From Cloeon dipterum (Eukaryota > Arthropoda > Insecta > Ephemeroptera > Baetidae): a stretch of DNA of 64,000 nt. Positions 48,415 to 63,244 of the stretch are shown piece by piece. How positions within the stretch are numbered: position 1 is the first letter of the stretch; the number at the start of each line of letters is the position of its first letter. Position numbers and translations under genes: made by a program. Location of the stretch: the NCBI RefSeq assembly GCF_949628265.1, contig NC_088789.1:5200886-5264885 (forward strand), in the 5' to 3' direction. The notes under the pieces are model-generated. The model was not told the DNA's origin, did no database searches, and saw only the letters and a program-made list of their open reading frames with translations.

Positions 48415-51400
48415 GTGAGTACCCGAGCGATGTGTGTTTGTGTTTACTTCGCGCCGCGCCCCTCCCCTCGTGAACTTTCCCCCGGCTGCCCGCGGCGTAT
48501 TTAACGGAGCGCCTTCAGTGGTGCTCAAGGTCGTCCGCGGATGCACCTTGCTGGGTCGCACGCGCTGCGCCCCAGGTGTGGCCGCTTTTCCACTTTCCTT
48601 TCGCAACGCTCCGTGGGCTGCACACAGTGTTACATTTGCGCACCTAACCCCCTGAGTGCGTACGTGCGAGTTAATAATGAGACACGAGACGATCTTGGCA
48701 TTGGAATGAATAAACACTGCCGTGCACTATGCACTTTTACTTTCATTTACTTTCATTTACGCTCATGCGTAAATATTTGTATCTTACGATACGCACGTAT
48801 GAGTTACGTGCGTATGAATATTTCATGTTTCTTAATATACTCTACGTTGTTGATCCTTAATAATTATTTTTTCCCATCTCAAATATATATCATTTTTAAT
48901 TTTCATGGATAAAATTTATGTTATGTTATTTTAAATCATTGATTTGTAATCAGGAGTTAATTAATTTAATCTTCTCCAGTCAAATTTTTTCATTTGTTCG
49001 CTGATAATTCCGAGTATTGCCAAGATAAGTGTGTAGTTTAAAGAGAACTTCTTGTTTTTGTGTCGTCTTTTCCTTGTGTTGCGTCAAGGAGGTAAAAAAT
49101 ATATTAAGAATTATTTTAGCATCCGCAAATTTCAAAAGTTCAGCGAAGAAGAGTCAGCGCATTGTGAGCTGATTGTATTTTTTTTTCAAATGTTTTTAGC
49201 TCAACTAAACCACTGCAAAAAATAATTTTCTTTTAATTTTCTACTTTAATATTAATTAATTATAACTTGTTTTTAGGTATACGAAAAGATGGTTAAGTTT
49301 TAATTTTTAATTAAATTGCACAGGCTCTAAAATTCTAAAATTGCAGTATGCTCAATATGGACGGCACGAACTAAATTCAAGGATCTTGCTCTGATTGCTA
49401 AATTTTTATCCTTATTTTGCAAATTATATCAACAAACATTCGTTTTAATTTTTCATATCTTCTTAGCATTCAACACTTCTTCTTGCTTTACTTTACTGCC
49501 TGATTATCTTTATCTAATCTGCTCGCTTTTAACAGCGGAATCGGCGCAGATTGAGCAACATTTTTTAAACTCTCCATAGCAACCCAAGATAAGAAATTCC
49601 GATTTTAGAGTCATGTATACTTTTCTCGGAGAGAACCATTCCGTCGTTGCCGGGAGACGAATGCAATGATTAATAGCCCGGACAAAAAGAAGTGGCGTGA
49701 AACACCTGCTCGCGAATCCTTGTTACCCACTCGTCCAACCTCCAGGAAAACCGCACTTTTCTATTACTTTTGCAATCTGAAATGTGCGAATAAAGCCATG
49801 CGTTGCAAAATTCGGCATTAGCGCACAGAAGCTGCAACAGCAGGTGTTTGCATTGTGCCGATAAAACCCCTCTCGAGTCGATTGAGAATAGAGTTTTCGG
49901 TGCAGCCACAAAAACCGCCGCAGGGTTGTTCAAATCCTTAAAATCCGACTGTTTATTCAAAACTAAAAGGGATCACTAGGCCAGAGAGTGAAACGTCGCC
50001 GCTCGGAAGCGACCGAGGGGCAAGAGCAGAGGCTAGCAGATGCTTGCACCAGCCCTTGTTACTTGTCTTTAAATTCGATATCATAAGTAGTTATAAGCGA
50101 GCAAGTCTCGTGGCAATTTGCATTTTACACGTCGGTGCGTGGGCCTGTGCGCCTCATAAAGAGAGCTCTCCTTCCAGTTGCCTGGTGGGCGAGGAAGAAA
50201 TGGGAGTGCTGCAGAGGCCACTCCACCCATTCATGCCTTTTAGCCACTGCGGCCTTTTTCATTCTTTCTTTTCTCTTTCTTTCTTTCTTCTGCAGGTTCA
50301 AATAACAATTTGACCATGTGAGACGAAAACTCAGTGAGCAAAGCCTCGCAGCGTCTCAACCTTCTATCCTTCGCACCCCTGAAGACGATGCATCGTAAAT
50401 TAATATTCGCAAATGGGTGGTTGATAATCTGTGGGAAAACTTGTCTCTGGGAAAGAGAAGGAATGTTCATGACAGGCACCTCGATTTCATTAAGATTATT
50501 TCAAAATCAATCAATCACCCTATACTCGGCAATTAGAGTAGTCAAGATATTTGACAACAACACATTTTTTCTTTTCATACTGCACATTATTATTTTCCTT
50601 TATTATTTGGGCACAGTGAAAAGTTCAACAGCTATAGGAGTAGTTAGAGCTTCCTTTCGTTTTAATGCGTTTTGATGTTTTTTGTTTTGTATTAGAGTTA
50701 CAATCATTATCGCTGTTTATTCTGCAGCAGTATTATTGCTGCACGGTTATCCTTAGAAAATATTTTTAACCTTTGTGTTTGTGTGCCAACTGATGTAAAC
50801 ACAATCGAAAAAGATCTTTTTTAAAAACCAATACCTTTTAGTAACGCAATATCGATTATTCTGTTTAAATTTTGCATGATGAATTCGAATAGCTTTTTGT
50901 ATATTGTTTTAAAACAAGGAAGGCAAGTCAGAAAATGCGACGAAAGTAAAAAAAAGTTCTATAGGCCACTAAAAATACATCGAAAATTGTAATCTGCTTT
51001 TCCTATTCCCTATTCCCCCATTGTCTTGTCGTAAATGTTTTTTTCACGATTCAAAATTATTACATGGCTTTACGAAATACACGTGTCTTACTAACTTCAA
51101 AATACAATTAAATTAAGATAAAATAAGAAGGCTTAAGGGAGCCAATCAAATTAATTGAATGTATATGTTATCAATTCAATTGAAAATCTATTCAACTTTC
51201 GTTTACCCAAGAAAAAGATTAAACATAAAAATAACACGTGATTTTTCGAAATTGATATAAGAGGAAAACAAATTAAAGCATGTAAAATGAGTCTTTTCTT
51301 CTTTATCGGTCCATTTTAATGAAGCGGGGAAAGAAATATTTTGACCGACCAATTAGTCATATTTGACTAAGTAACTCCAACATCTATATACATAAATTTT

Positions 51401-52348
51401 CGATCATGATGAAAATGGTAATTTATTAATTAATAATTAATTCCCAAACGAAATGAAAACTTTTGTTGCTCAACGCACACTTTCTTTATTCCAAAATGTT
51501 TTTTTTTTTAATATGACACATATTAAGTGATTTACTTAACAGCTCTGAATTATTTGGATTTAAGTCTAACCACTGGTGACTGAAACACAGACTCGTCATT
51601 TTAGAATCGTTTGCAATCACGTTTTTGTCGGGCAAATTGCATCTGACAAATTGAGAAACGAAGTGGTCAAGATGCCTGCTGAGCCTGAAAACACTGGCAC
51701 GAAATTTTTATCAGTTACGCCTTGTTTATTCATATTTTTTATATCAATGCACATTTCGATTTTCGGCTTAGGCTCTTTGAGTTGAAAACAAAATACATAA
51801 TATATTTTATATGTAATTAATCAGTTAATCTCAGCATATTTTGCTAAAATGCAAAGCAAAGCTCTATTAAGCTTCAAAGCAATACAAACCAACATTCCCT
51901 AACATTTTTTTTTATCAAAATGAAATGTCACTGGGAAATTACAGAGACATTTTTGCGGTTTTTGTTGGAATATAATTCTTGGCAATATCGCGGTTTTTGT
52001 GAATTTCCGTAAATACAGCTGCACTGATGAACGGATGGGGAGTTTCACTTCAGAGTGCTGATAGAGGATAAAGAAAAAAATATTTTTAGCTCTAATTTTT
52101 TCCTTTAAATTTAATTGCAATAAAATCAAATTATTCGAACTTATTGTTATAACTTAAAGAGATAATTCAGAGTGAAGATGGTTTCGCACATGGTTTGTCG
52201 TTTTTTATAAACAATTATAAAATAATATTACTTATTAAATTTCTTTAAAGCTTTTTTTATCAATTCATGAACGTGACTTGTCCGCGATTAGTGTGCGGTA
52301 ACAAAAAGCAACGCGATGGTGTAAAAGAGCAACAAGGTTCAACGCTTT

Positions 52349-52457
<109 letters not shown>

Positions 52458-53879
52458 CAGTCTTGGTCTCAGCTTGAATTCGCACCAAGAGAGAACAAAG
52501 CAAGGCGACCGGTGTGTGCGTTTTATTGTTCTTGGTTCTGGACAAAGCACCTGAAGGAAGATAATAAAATAAAGGCCCCCATTTGTTAACCTCCGTATAG
52601 GGTGAAAAGTACAATAAGCTCTTCGTGCGTGTTTGGTAAATGCGCAGGGATTTGACAAACTCAGGAGAGTTTTTCTTTTCAAATGTTATTTTGTTAGTTT
52701 CAAAAAGCATTATTAAAAAAAAATTGCGACACGCTTTGACAGAGAAGGCAAAAGAATTCAATTGCGTTTGTTTAGTAACAAGTTGCTGCTGAAAACTCTA
52801 ATAAGAAAGTTTAAAAAAGAAGCTCCTTGTGCGACTTTAGTGATCCTCAATCTAATATTTATCTAAATTTATAATTGATTGTAAAACTTTCAAGTATTTC
52901 TGACCGTCTTTGATTTGAGATCTATTAGCATTTTCCCAGAATATTGCTTTTTTTAATTGCCTTAAGTTTTTCGCTCGTAATTTTGCCTGGAGCTATGCAG
53001 ATGCCATATAATATATGTGACTCGCCGGTGCCGAGCCGTGAGGCCTCCGGCAGATGAGGTCGAAGAAAATCAATAAACCACCTGTAGACGAGTCCACTTT
53101 GATTTCGTCTTTTATTTCCATCTCGCGCGCGCGCGTACCTCTTCTCACGCAGGCCTTTATACGCTCACCGTCGCTCTAGCTGCTGATTAAATCTATCGTA
53201 ATTTTCCTCAGTCCTTGTATATTACTTTATTACCGCTTATAATGTAGAGAGCAACGTGCGCCTCCTCAGAATTTATTTCGCTGGGCAATAACTCGCTAAA
53301 ACTTTAGCACAGATGCAGATTGTATCGTTTTTCCTCTCAGAAAAGTGGCTTTGCAATCTTTCTTTTATACAAGTCTCAACGAAGACTGGTATTGACACCG
53401 AGTTTAAGACGACATAAAATGGTGTTAAACTTGTATTGGCATATTAATTAAAATGTCGGATCAGCTTCTCTTTACTCGTGCAGCGAATCTATTCACAGTC
53501 GGAAAATAATTATCTTTTTATATGGACCCTCTTGTTATGGTGGGCTATTCTATAGAATATCTTCAGTTTTCCTGATGATCCAAATTACTTAAAAACTTTG
53601 ATGATTAATCGCTCATGTTTGCGTCTTCAAAATAACAACTAAGCAAACAAAAGAAGCGATAAAGTTTATCAACAAAAATATAAACAATACTGGAAAATGT
53701 TGTTTACTTAAAATATGTAAATAAAGTAAAAAGCATTTCAGTCTCCTGTTCAACTAGGGATTTTGCTAATAAGCATAATATTATGAGATGTTTTGAAGCG
53801 GCTTGCTATTTTTACAGGCTTCAACGTTACAAAATGTTATTTGATTCTTTATTATTGGGCAATCTTGTGAAAAAATTAT

Positions 53880-54505
53880 TATTCTGTGTTCGTGCTATTT
53901 CAGAAGAGCTTCTATATATTCCTGACCTTTCCACCATTCAACAACAATGTTATTGATGGACTTTTGACGGCCTGAAAAGGTTAGCCTCCTTAGGGGGTCT
54001 GACACTGGCCAGCTTAAGTTGATAGATTGTCAGCTGCATTTCCAAAGGCTTTTCACTCCCCTGGTTTTGACAGTGTGGTTTGCTCTGTTCTGCCAATTGA
54101 AACCCTGACCGTTCAAAGAAAAGCATCAGTTAGTCACATTTCTCAACTTTTATTCTCCGAAAAAAAGGAAACATAAAATGCGTTTCATTTTCAGTAACCA
54201 ACCAGACTATTTCTCTTAAAGAAAACAACAAACTGTTAATATAATTACCAACTTTGAATTAATATCATCAATATAATGCTGAACTATTAATCTATTAACT
54301 ATAGCCTACGTTTTTTTGCTATTGTTTTTAATTGTATGTGCAAAGAGCCTTAAGTCCAGTGACAACGAGTAAAATTTTCCATTCGAGGTAAGAAGCACTA
54401 TATCAACACACTCAGTGACGCAACACTCTTTGCCCATTATTATATCTGTAACGAATTGAGGCTCACAACTGAATAGCAGGGATTTAGATTTATATCTGTA
54501 TCAAA
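53880..54505. repeat. Diverged dispersed repeat, copy 1
   Basis: Aligns in the same orientation with about 56990-57615, with many substitutions and small indels (I estimate roughly 75% identity by eye). Shared landmarks include CCTGAAAAGG, GTTCAAAGAAAAG, TTAGTCACATT, TGCGTTTCATTTT-like, AATATAATTACCA, GCAAAGAGCCT, AGTCCAGTGACAACGAG and CAGGGATTTAGATTT. It has no coding potential. It is an old transposable-element remnant or a segmental duplication; the boundaries are approximate. Confidence 0.8.
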
Positions 54506-56989
54506 TGCTTTAAGAATGAAAGAAAGAAAAAAATGGCAAACAACAATAAATCCAACACGTTTATATCAGGAGAAACGAGATGTATATAGCAACAGACTGG
54601 CAAAAGTATTATATATGTTTCAGTGTTTCACTTGAGCTGCATGGCGCCTCATTTGATCCCTACTCGTCGCTATATTCAGCGCAGGGTGTGTTTCTCTCCC
54701 ATTGTCAAATTACATTCTGTCTCGACAACTCGTTTCCACTATCAAAAAGTTTGTCGCCCAGCCGGGCTTTTAAAATGTGGGATTCTCTTACACGGCGTGC
54801 AGCCTTTATATTGCTTATTTTTGTCTGTTTCCATTTTGTCTTTTGAGGTCAAGGGTGCAGGCGAGATTGTGATAATATGGCTAAGCCGCTATGGAAGTCA
54901 AGGAGGAACAGAATGTGCTCTCAAGCTTATGATGCTTGGTGCTCCGTTTTTCCAACAGAAGAGATTAATAAAACAAGTGCCGCTCATAGCAGCAAATGCC
55001 AAGCAAAATGCTGGAAATCCGAAAGGGTTTAATTTATAGAAATACAGGAACTCTTTACTTGATTTTGGTAAGAAGTGGCATTTTTTAATTAACAGACACT
55101 GTGGTAGTCAAAATATCCGAACATTCGTTCATTCAATCATAAATCAATTACATCAGGCTCGAATATAAAATAACCACTAAAATAAACAGTTGGGCTGCTT
55201 GGAGATAAAATAACTGTTTACTTGCTTTGCTTTCAGTTTTCATTGAAAAAATGTAAGGCTTTCAAGAAGTCATTAATTTTATTGAATTCACAACAGATTG
55301 ACATAGCTGGCAATTAGCAGCACTAGGCGCGTGTTTTCACTGCACGCCGCCAATCAAGCATTGTCAAAATGCAGTGTGTGTGCAACCCGCGTTTCCCAAA
55401 TTAACTCCTGAACTAAATTCTGATAGAATGGCCGACCACGGCGGTCGGCTGCGTGACAGAAATGATTAAGAACGCCACTAGCGCCAAACAGTACACAAAT
55501 TCATCGACCGGCGTCGTCGAGCTGATTTGGAAAAGATTTCAGGTTTTTTCACACACCGCGGTCGGACAGGTTTATGCAAATTGGCTCAACAGTTGGAGTT
55601 TGTTTTGATGGCCATTTTGAGGCAGAGTGAGCAGCAGCATAGGAGAGGGCGGGCCGTGCCAACTGCCCCATGCTATTTACATAAAATTTATCCTCGCGCT
55701 CATTGTTGCTGGCAGGCCAGAGGGAGCCGCGCCGAGCGAGAAAGCGCAGTGGATCTCCATCTCGCGCCCAGCTTTCTGTGCCTATGGCTTTTCGAGCAAA
55801 ACAAAGTGTGTGTAAATTACATACACAGGCTGGGCGGTCGGCCTCTTTGTTATTATTAACGTGGCAGATGTGTTGAGGTGTGATTACTGCTGCTCTACGA
55901 CAAGATGAAATAGTTTTAAATGCGAATGATTCATCGCCATCTTCAGATAATGAATACAAGGCGTTGCTCGTCGGATAAATTTGATAGTTTTATCCGTTTT
56001 ATCTTTGTTCTCTTTTCCGCCATCGAGAATATTGCAAAATGAAGGGATAAATACACGAACCAATAATTAGCTAAAAACAATTATAAAGGCTTTGGCATCA
56101 TGCTCGCATTAAATGGTGACCTTAACCCATTGCGCTACTTCAATATGTTTGTATATAGTATAACTCAGATCATGTTAATTTTCGTTCGAAAACGAGTAGG
56201 TCAAGGCCCATCAAATTGCGAACATTATTCGCACTGTTCGCTGCAGATTTGCCAAAGAGATATTTTAATTATTGGTTGCCAACTGTGCTGAGTTGACAGT
56301 AGTGTCAATCAGTGTCAATGCTCTTGAAAATATAATACTTTCTTTTCTTTTTTTTTTCGAGGGCGTGCTTGCTCGATTGTGTTTTTTGTATTGTTCTCTC
56401 CAGCAGAGCAAAACTCTCTTTCCACATAATACAGCCATAGTTCGATAAGCACAAGGACGCTTTTGCTGATCATTTTCAAAGTAGTTATTTAATTTTTCTC
56501 ACTGAATATATTTTTTATACCAAAACACAACTGCTTTTCCAGGAACAAAAGATTTCCTGTTGTAACAGCTCAAAATATAAATATTGATTCAGCATAGGAC
56601 ATGATTTCTCTACTTATCACATTTATATACTCATTGCCTTGTTTATTATGTAAGCTTGTGTCGTTATGCACATTTATTACGTAATAAATTTTGATCAACT
56701 ACTATAATAATTAAATATACTTATATTATGTGCTGGTACACTTATAAATTTCTACATGCAGTGATTAGTAATTTTAAAACTCAAATACGTGTGATGTGAC
56801 AAATAACTAAGCATTACTAATTTTTTTCAAATTTCAATACGCGGGTGGTTAAGGGGGTGCAAAATGTTTTGTTACTCTGTGTGACACATAGTTTGTCATG
56901 ATGCAAGATGAGTCAGGGTGAAGGTTTTTATTTGTAAGTTGTTTCATTGGTACTTTGTCCGACATCTATTTCACGGAAACGAGGATACC

Positions 56990-57615
56990 GCGCTGTGTGG
57001 CCTATTATACCCTGAGAACCTCTATATGTTCCTTACATTTCCACCGCCTCAACGACAAAATATTTATGGGCTATTGACCTCCTGAAAAGGCTTAGTCTTC
57101 TTAGGGGGATGGGGCAGCTTATTGATAGTTTGTCAACTCCGTGTCAGAAGGCTTTTTAATCCCCTGGGTTTGACAGTGTTTTTGTTCTGTTCTGTCCGGT
57201 GCACCCCTGTCAGTTCAAAGAAAAGTAATAGTTAGTCACATTGTCACATTTATCTATACAATATATCTTGGAAAAGGAAGTCGACATAAGGCGTTTCATT
57301 TTGACGCTAACCAACTAGATTATTTTCTTAAAGAACTAAAAATACTGCTAATATAATTACCATATTTTAATTATTAACATCAATGTTATGTTGAACTATG
57401 AAACTATTAATTAGCCTACGGTATTTTTTGCTACAATTTTTTATTGTATGCGCAAAGAGCCTAATAGTCCAGTGACAACGAGGAAAACTATCCATTCGAG
57501 GTAAATAGCACCGTGTAAAACACACTAAACAACGCTCTTTGCCAAATACATATTATTTCTGAAACGATTTGAGGCTCATGACTGACTATCAGGGATTTAG
57601 ATTTGTATTGTAAAA
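56990..57615. repeat. Diverged dispersed repeat, copy 2
   Basis: Second copy of the repeat at 53880-54505, direct orientation, about 3.1 kb downstream. The shared landmarks occur in the same order, from CTCTATATGTTCC and CCTGAAAAGG through GTGACAACGAGGAAAAC to TATCAGGGATTTAGATTT. Terminal inverted repeats and target-site duplications could not be identified. Similarity fades gradually at both ends rather than stopping sharply. Confidence 0.8.
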
Positions 57616-60600
57616 AGTGTTGGTTCTCTGTATGGCACATAGAAGAGTTATCTTCTGCAATCCTGCTAATGATGTTTAAAAATGTGAGAAATAATAGCTG
57701 CTTCTGCTTCTCAGAATCGCCGCGTGGAAAAATGTGTTGTGTTTGTTAAGTTGGCGCGGCGTGCAGTTTTGCGAAAGTATTGGCGCAGGCAGCAGCACCA
57801 CCAGCTCCGCCAGCAGAGTGAAACGGAGCCATAAAGATGGCGGCACAATAAAGATTACAATGTTATTTTAAACCGGAGAGAGAGATGGAAACAGTCTCTG
57901 AAGAAAGACGCACCTCTTGGCTTTATCTCGCGGCCCAAGAGCAAAACTTTATTCAAATAAAAAATATAAATTCACTCTCTAGCAAGTGGAATAAATGTGA
58001 TAAACGTTGAGCAAATAGTTTGTTTTGTGAATTATGTTCAACAGGGGCTTTTTGGATGATGCGAATAGAACGGCACGGCAACGCTCCGAAATATAAATAA
58101 ACTGGCAGGCGCAGCAACAGCATTTTGTCCTTACGCACACAAACCGACGGCTGCTAATATTGATTTCAGATTATTGTTCGCATACATGTCTTAATAACAA
58201 AATATTAACGCTCAGGCTAGGGCAATTTTGCCTAAAATTTTAAAATAAAAGCCATAAAAGCTAACCAGGCTGAACTGGCTGGTAATAAAATAAAACAAAC
58301 TCGTCTTTCTACTCTTTTCTAAGGGATAAAATCAAGTTTTCAAAAACTATCGAAATTAAATTTTATTAAAGACGTTTAAGTTGAATTTATTTTCATATAT
58401 ACCCTGGATATAGCAGAGGCAAGTCTTGTAAGCATATTTTAATCCGTTTTTCATGTTACGATCGATCTAATTTATCTGATCAGTTTTCATTCTCAAGAAA
58501 ACAATAAATCCATGAATTATTGCACAAATTTGTATGCCTGCCCATAAATCAAGTGCGAAGCAGGTTTAGTTCCATGTGCCATGCACACAAAAGTCGAATT
58601 ATGCTGCTTGTGCTCATCTCTAACGGTTCTATTGCTTCAACAGTTACCATTATTTTCTACATAATCTAATATATGTCGCTCAGCTCGCTCTTGAAAAACA
58701 ACCAGCACATTATAAGCACAGGGACGAGTGACATAAAGGCATCTATAAAATATCCATCACTCTATTTCGAACGATTGCATTATGTAAATACACGGTTGGT
58801 TTCAGCGCACCAGTTCAATTATCTAATCTCTCTCTCGGCGAAAGGAGCAAGCTGGAGAAAGAGAGAGAGAGAGAGAACTAGGCCTCACAGCTCATAGCCG
58901 TGCAGCTCTCAATTTTGCTTTATCAAACTCACCATTTAATTCCTTGGCTTGTCTAACTAGTTTTGAACGAGGAGGGTGCAAATGTTTTCCTACAAATCCG
59001 CAGCTATAGATTAATTAGATTCAGAAACAACCTCGTCTAATATATTTAATAAAATTATAATCGACAAACTTCTAAGTGAAATGGGTATGTACAAAAATTT
59101 TTTGTTGTTGTTTACACAGCACATTTTGTTAGGCTCTGTGTTATGTGTTATATTTATTATTCAGTTCTATCGCTCGCTAACAGGTTCTAAATTTGGTATC
59201 AGCGCGCAGCACGGTATCAATTTGACTTCCGAAAATGGTGCCCTTAGACCTGGGGTGTAATAAAAGAGCACCATCTAGCTTGTAGAACGCCAAGCTGCTT
59301 CAGCTGTCGTGATTGCGAGCAGACTCACGCAAAATCAGAGTCGAACACCCGCTCACTTTGATGTGAAAATGGAGGTGACTGCGGCTCAATTTTCACCTTT
59401 CGTTGCTGCGGCGTGCTTGGAAACCTTCACAAAATAGCCTGCTGGTGTGCTGTTACAGTTTAGCGACTATTTTCGCGAACAATTTCACTGCCAGGGGAAA
59501 GCAGCCTACATTTAAACACTACCTTTTTATGTAATGGTCGGAGCCTTGACGATCATATAAGAATTTTGATTATCGATTGCAATGAATAGTGTCGTAGGAA
59601 TTTTGCTGTGTTACGCAATCATTCCCGAACTTTACCTTGTGTCATAACGCACGGTTTTCCACCGGTATATATATTTGCCCTTATACAGAGCGCCAATGTT
59701 AACTCTGCGCGATGTCCTTGCAGCTCTTTACAGTCTTCAAATTAGGCAACTGAGAGATAGCACGTACAAGAGTACGAAGAAACACCAACATTGTTGCAGA
59801 TTGTGTCTCTGATCAACATGCACCAGCTGAGCAGTGTTTGTTGAGATAAAAAATTGCTGCGGAGTGAAATGCCGAGTTGAAACAGCTGCTTGATTTAAGT
59901 ATCGCCTGAGCAAAATTAGGAACGAGTTTTAATAAATCGGATTCATTTTTCTCGTTCAGGCTGTTGCCACTTGTATTTAAACTCCTGTCCTGCATTATCT
60001 TATCGCTGCGACGGGCAGCCAGAACCAGCAGGCGGAGCAGGAGAGCAGATATAATACGCCGGCGCGTGATTATTGCACTTTTGACCTTGTTGTCCGTCTC
60101 GAAAATTCGTTCCTGTGAGCGAGGCAGCGACTTCAAATCTCATCTGCCCTTTTTCTTTCATCTTCGTTTTCTGTCACTTGCATGGGATGGACATCACATG
60201 TCAAGTAATATTTTGATGCTCAATTCACAATTAGTGCACATTCCAATTGGGGGCTCACTTGTCCTTGAGCTTAAAACGATTAAGGGTATTGATCGATTCA
60301 GATCTAAACGGAAATGTTTGAAAATATATACCAGGAAAAATAAAATTGTTTTCTCTTAGTCCCCTGGGACTTTGCAGGCATGAATTAAGTAGCATGTAGC
60401 TTGTCAGGAGACTAAAAAGTGAAAACACCTCGCTGCAGCTCTTCAGTGGACAGTCAAATAATCACTTAGTTGAGGGTTGGGGGTGTTTGTTGATTCCTCA
60501 AAAAAAAAGTAAACATGTTTATGTGATTGTCGGAACAAATGTTATTTTTAACCGTGGGCTCATTGTGCCGTCATTTTCAACTATATTAAACCGATATTTC

Positions 60601-62587
60601 TCTTCTTTCTATGCGTTGTTTACTTTATCGATAAGCTCAGTGCCTTTTTTAATACTCAAACGCGTTTACTCAAAATTAATTTAGTTTGTATGTGTGTAAT
60701 GTAACCACAAATTTTCATATCTCAATATATGTGCCCGGAAGCGACGGACATTCAATCTAGGTTTTTGTTGTGTTAGGTCTATCTCGTCCTTGTAACTTCA
60801 GTCTGTTTGGAGCCAATTGTGGAATACGATAACAAAGCTTTTGACACTTTTCATTGCCATTTTGCTCTTATGATGAGTGTTGAGAGACTATTTTTTCTGG
60901 CAACCACGGGATAATTTTTGGAAATGTCATACCAAAAGGGGGCGGCTTGGCAAACTTGACAAAAACCGCGACAATGGTACACCCCATATCGCACATTTGG
61001 AGCTACCATTTCCTGTTAGGCTGGCTTGTTTCTCGCGATAAGAGGCACGGCTGCACTTTAAATTTTCCTCTCTTGCCATTTAAATCGGTGACCTAGACGA
61101 GGAAAAGTTTAGTCAAATACGCACTAGAACGACAAGTGAAAATAATGGTGGCAATTGCCTCGAGTGATCATCACTGCAGCCTTGAACTTAAATTTGCGAC
61201 GAAGCCCGAATTGCGCGCTCTCGAATATTCCAGTTAAATTACACAGCTTGAGCATAAAATTGGTCTAGAAGCAAGTCGTGGAGCTTATCAATCGGTAATA
61301 GGTAAAGATTGAGATTGATACAAACTAAGTTAACGCCGGTGTGTGCGGGAACCGCTACAGTCTGAGTAAATATTTCCTTCTTGGGGATAACTTCCGTTTT
61401 TTCCTTTCTCAAGGGGGTTAACTCCCAATTGTATTTATTATTTTTAAATACTGCGGCACCATTTTAAAAAATTGGCACATCTCTACTGTAGTTGACAGAA
61501 AATCAAGGGCGAATCGGAGCGGCTTTTAATTTGACATTAGGGGCCTGTTCATGGCTGATAAGATAAAAAGTGGAATTTACACTGGCAGCATTATTGTTTG
61601 CGGCGGCTGGCTGGTGTGCTGAAACGCTCTTGTTTTCTCGCTTTTACGTGCGCTCTCTGCGTTGTGTTTGTTGTTATTATTTTCTGCGGCGGGCAAGTTT
61701 CGCTCTGCGCACTATTGGGTGGCAAGGAGGAGCAGCTTTTCTCTCTCGTGCGCATTACGGACTTACTGCGAACCCGACGTAGGATGAAACGCAAAAAGTG
61801 CGCTGTGTTCGCCACTTGAGGCGAACTCAAGTCGTAAAAACCCAAACGCTGCCGACATTCATGATAAAAGTGTCGTCGTTGCCATCGAGACTGCTCGACT
61901 GGGCGAAATCAATCACGGAACAAATTAAAATTGACGTCGAGGGTGGCTGTCCAGAGCAGGCGCAAATTAACTTTGAGAGGGCTAAAATGATGCACTTAGT
62001 TAATGAGGCCGTCGCTCCATTGCACAAAAAAAGTCTAACTGCGTGCCAACTAGGTCTTTCTTGCTGACCCAATCTATTTTTTTAAATCTCCCATTTTAGT
62101 TAACTCCATAAGAAAATATATTTTAAAATGCTTAAGTACAATTCTGAAAATGTAAATAATTTTCAATAATGCATCCAGCTGTAAATAATTCTGAGTAACA
62201 TTACTCAATGTTATGTATACCGTTTCTTAATCTCACAATCAGAGTTAAAATGCCTGGTTTTACTTTCCGTTTCCTATATTTATTTATGTATACAATTTCT
62301 AAAAAAAACAGGAATCGTTATTACTGAAAATTACCAAATTATTTTGTGTAAATACAAACGCATTTCTTAAAACAGAGTCAAGTAAAAGCCCCCTAATCAC
62401 ATCTGCAATATAATGTTCGAATAATAGGGCTATATTGGCTATAAATATATTTATTTAAAGAAGTGATATTGGTCAGTTGTTGTCGTTTTTTAACGTCCAA
62501 GCAATAGGAAAATAACTAAAAGAGTATTTTCATGAAATACTGTACCGTTATAATTGTTAAATATTTTAAATACCAAATCTAGTGCAG

Positions 62588-62737
62588 ATTTTGAGTTGAA
62601 AAATTTATTCGTTGGCTGCTACAGCGAAGTGGAGCTTGAAATTAAAAAGCGAGTCCGCTCAAGATTGAAGTACTACGAGCCGCTGTTCACGTCGGTGTTC
62701 CACTTTTCCACGTGCACAATAAATGTGATAGTGGAAG
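62588..62737 (+). CDS. Candidate internal coding exon, unidentified
   Basis: Open segment bounded by TCTAGTGCAG at its 5' side and GTGGAAG|GTATGG at its 3' side, 150 bp, entering and leaving in phase 1. In that phase it encodes DFELKNLFVGCYSEVELEI, then KKRVRSRLKYYEPLFTSVF and HFSTCTINVIVE. It is more GC-rich than flanking DNA and its phase suits the exon ending at 48414, which would give ...THEITH-DFELKN.... Phase 1-1 exons can be skipped without changing frame, so it could be a cassette exon. No family is recognised; chance or a mobile-element remnant remains possible. Confidence 0.3.
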
Positions 62738-63244
62738 GTATGGTTTGCTCCGCAGTAAAATGTCCACTTCCTATTTGCTGTAGACTTCTGCCAAGCCAAA
62801 AACTACTACTTCCCCGCTGAAAAGAAAAAATAACAGGCTAGATTACAAAAATACTAAAACATTTTCAGCCCTAGCGCAAGCGCGACCAGGGGGTTGTAGA
62901 GAGATAGTTGCGTAAAGGGCAGGCAGGCCGCGGCTGGATCCCCCACCAGCGCGCCGCCGCACACAACATACCTCTTTACAGCTGGCTCTCAGCTGGCTCT
63001 TGTTTGCGTGCTGTCCTCAGTTGAGCGCTGAACGTGCATTCATACAGACGAGCTCCGCTACGCCGCTCCTTCGTGTGCCTTTCTAAGTTTTCCGCTGACA
63101 ACTATGTGCAGTTTTTTCTCGGTGCATCACATGAACTCGTGTTCGCCGTTGTACAGATAACATTTTGCATATCGCACTACGATTTATTGGTGCAAAAGTT
63201 TGCGTTTTCGCACCACCTGTGACCCATTGACTGTATCGTTTAAG
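62738..63244. other. Putative promoter region before exon at 63245
   Basis: About 500 bp, notably GC-rich around 62870-63080 (GCGCGCCGCCGC-like tracts), which stands out in this AT-rich region. Directly upstream of the ATG at 63245 it suits a promoter and 5' UTR for an alternative transcript. No TATA box or other named element can be assigned. Confidence 0.35.
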
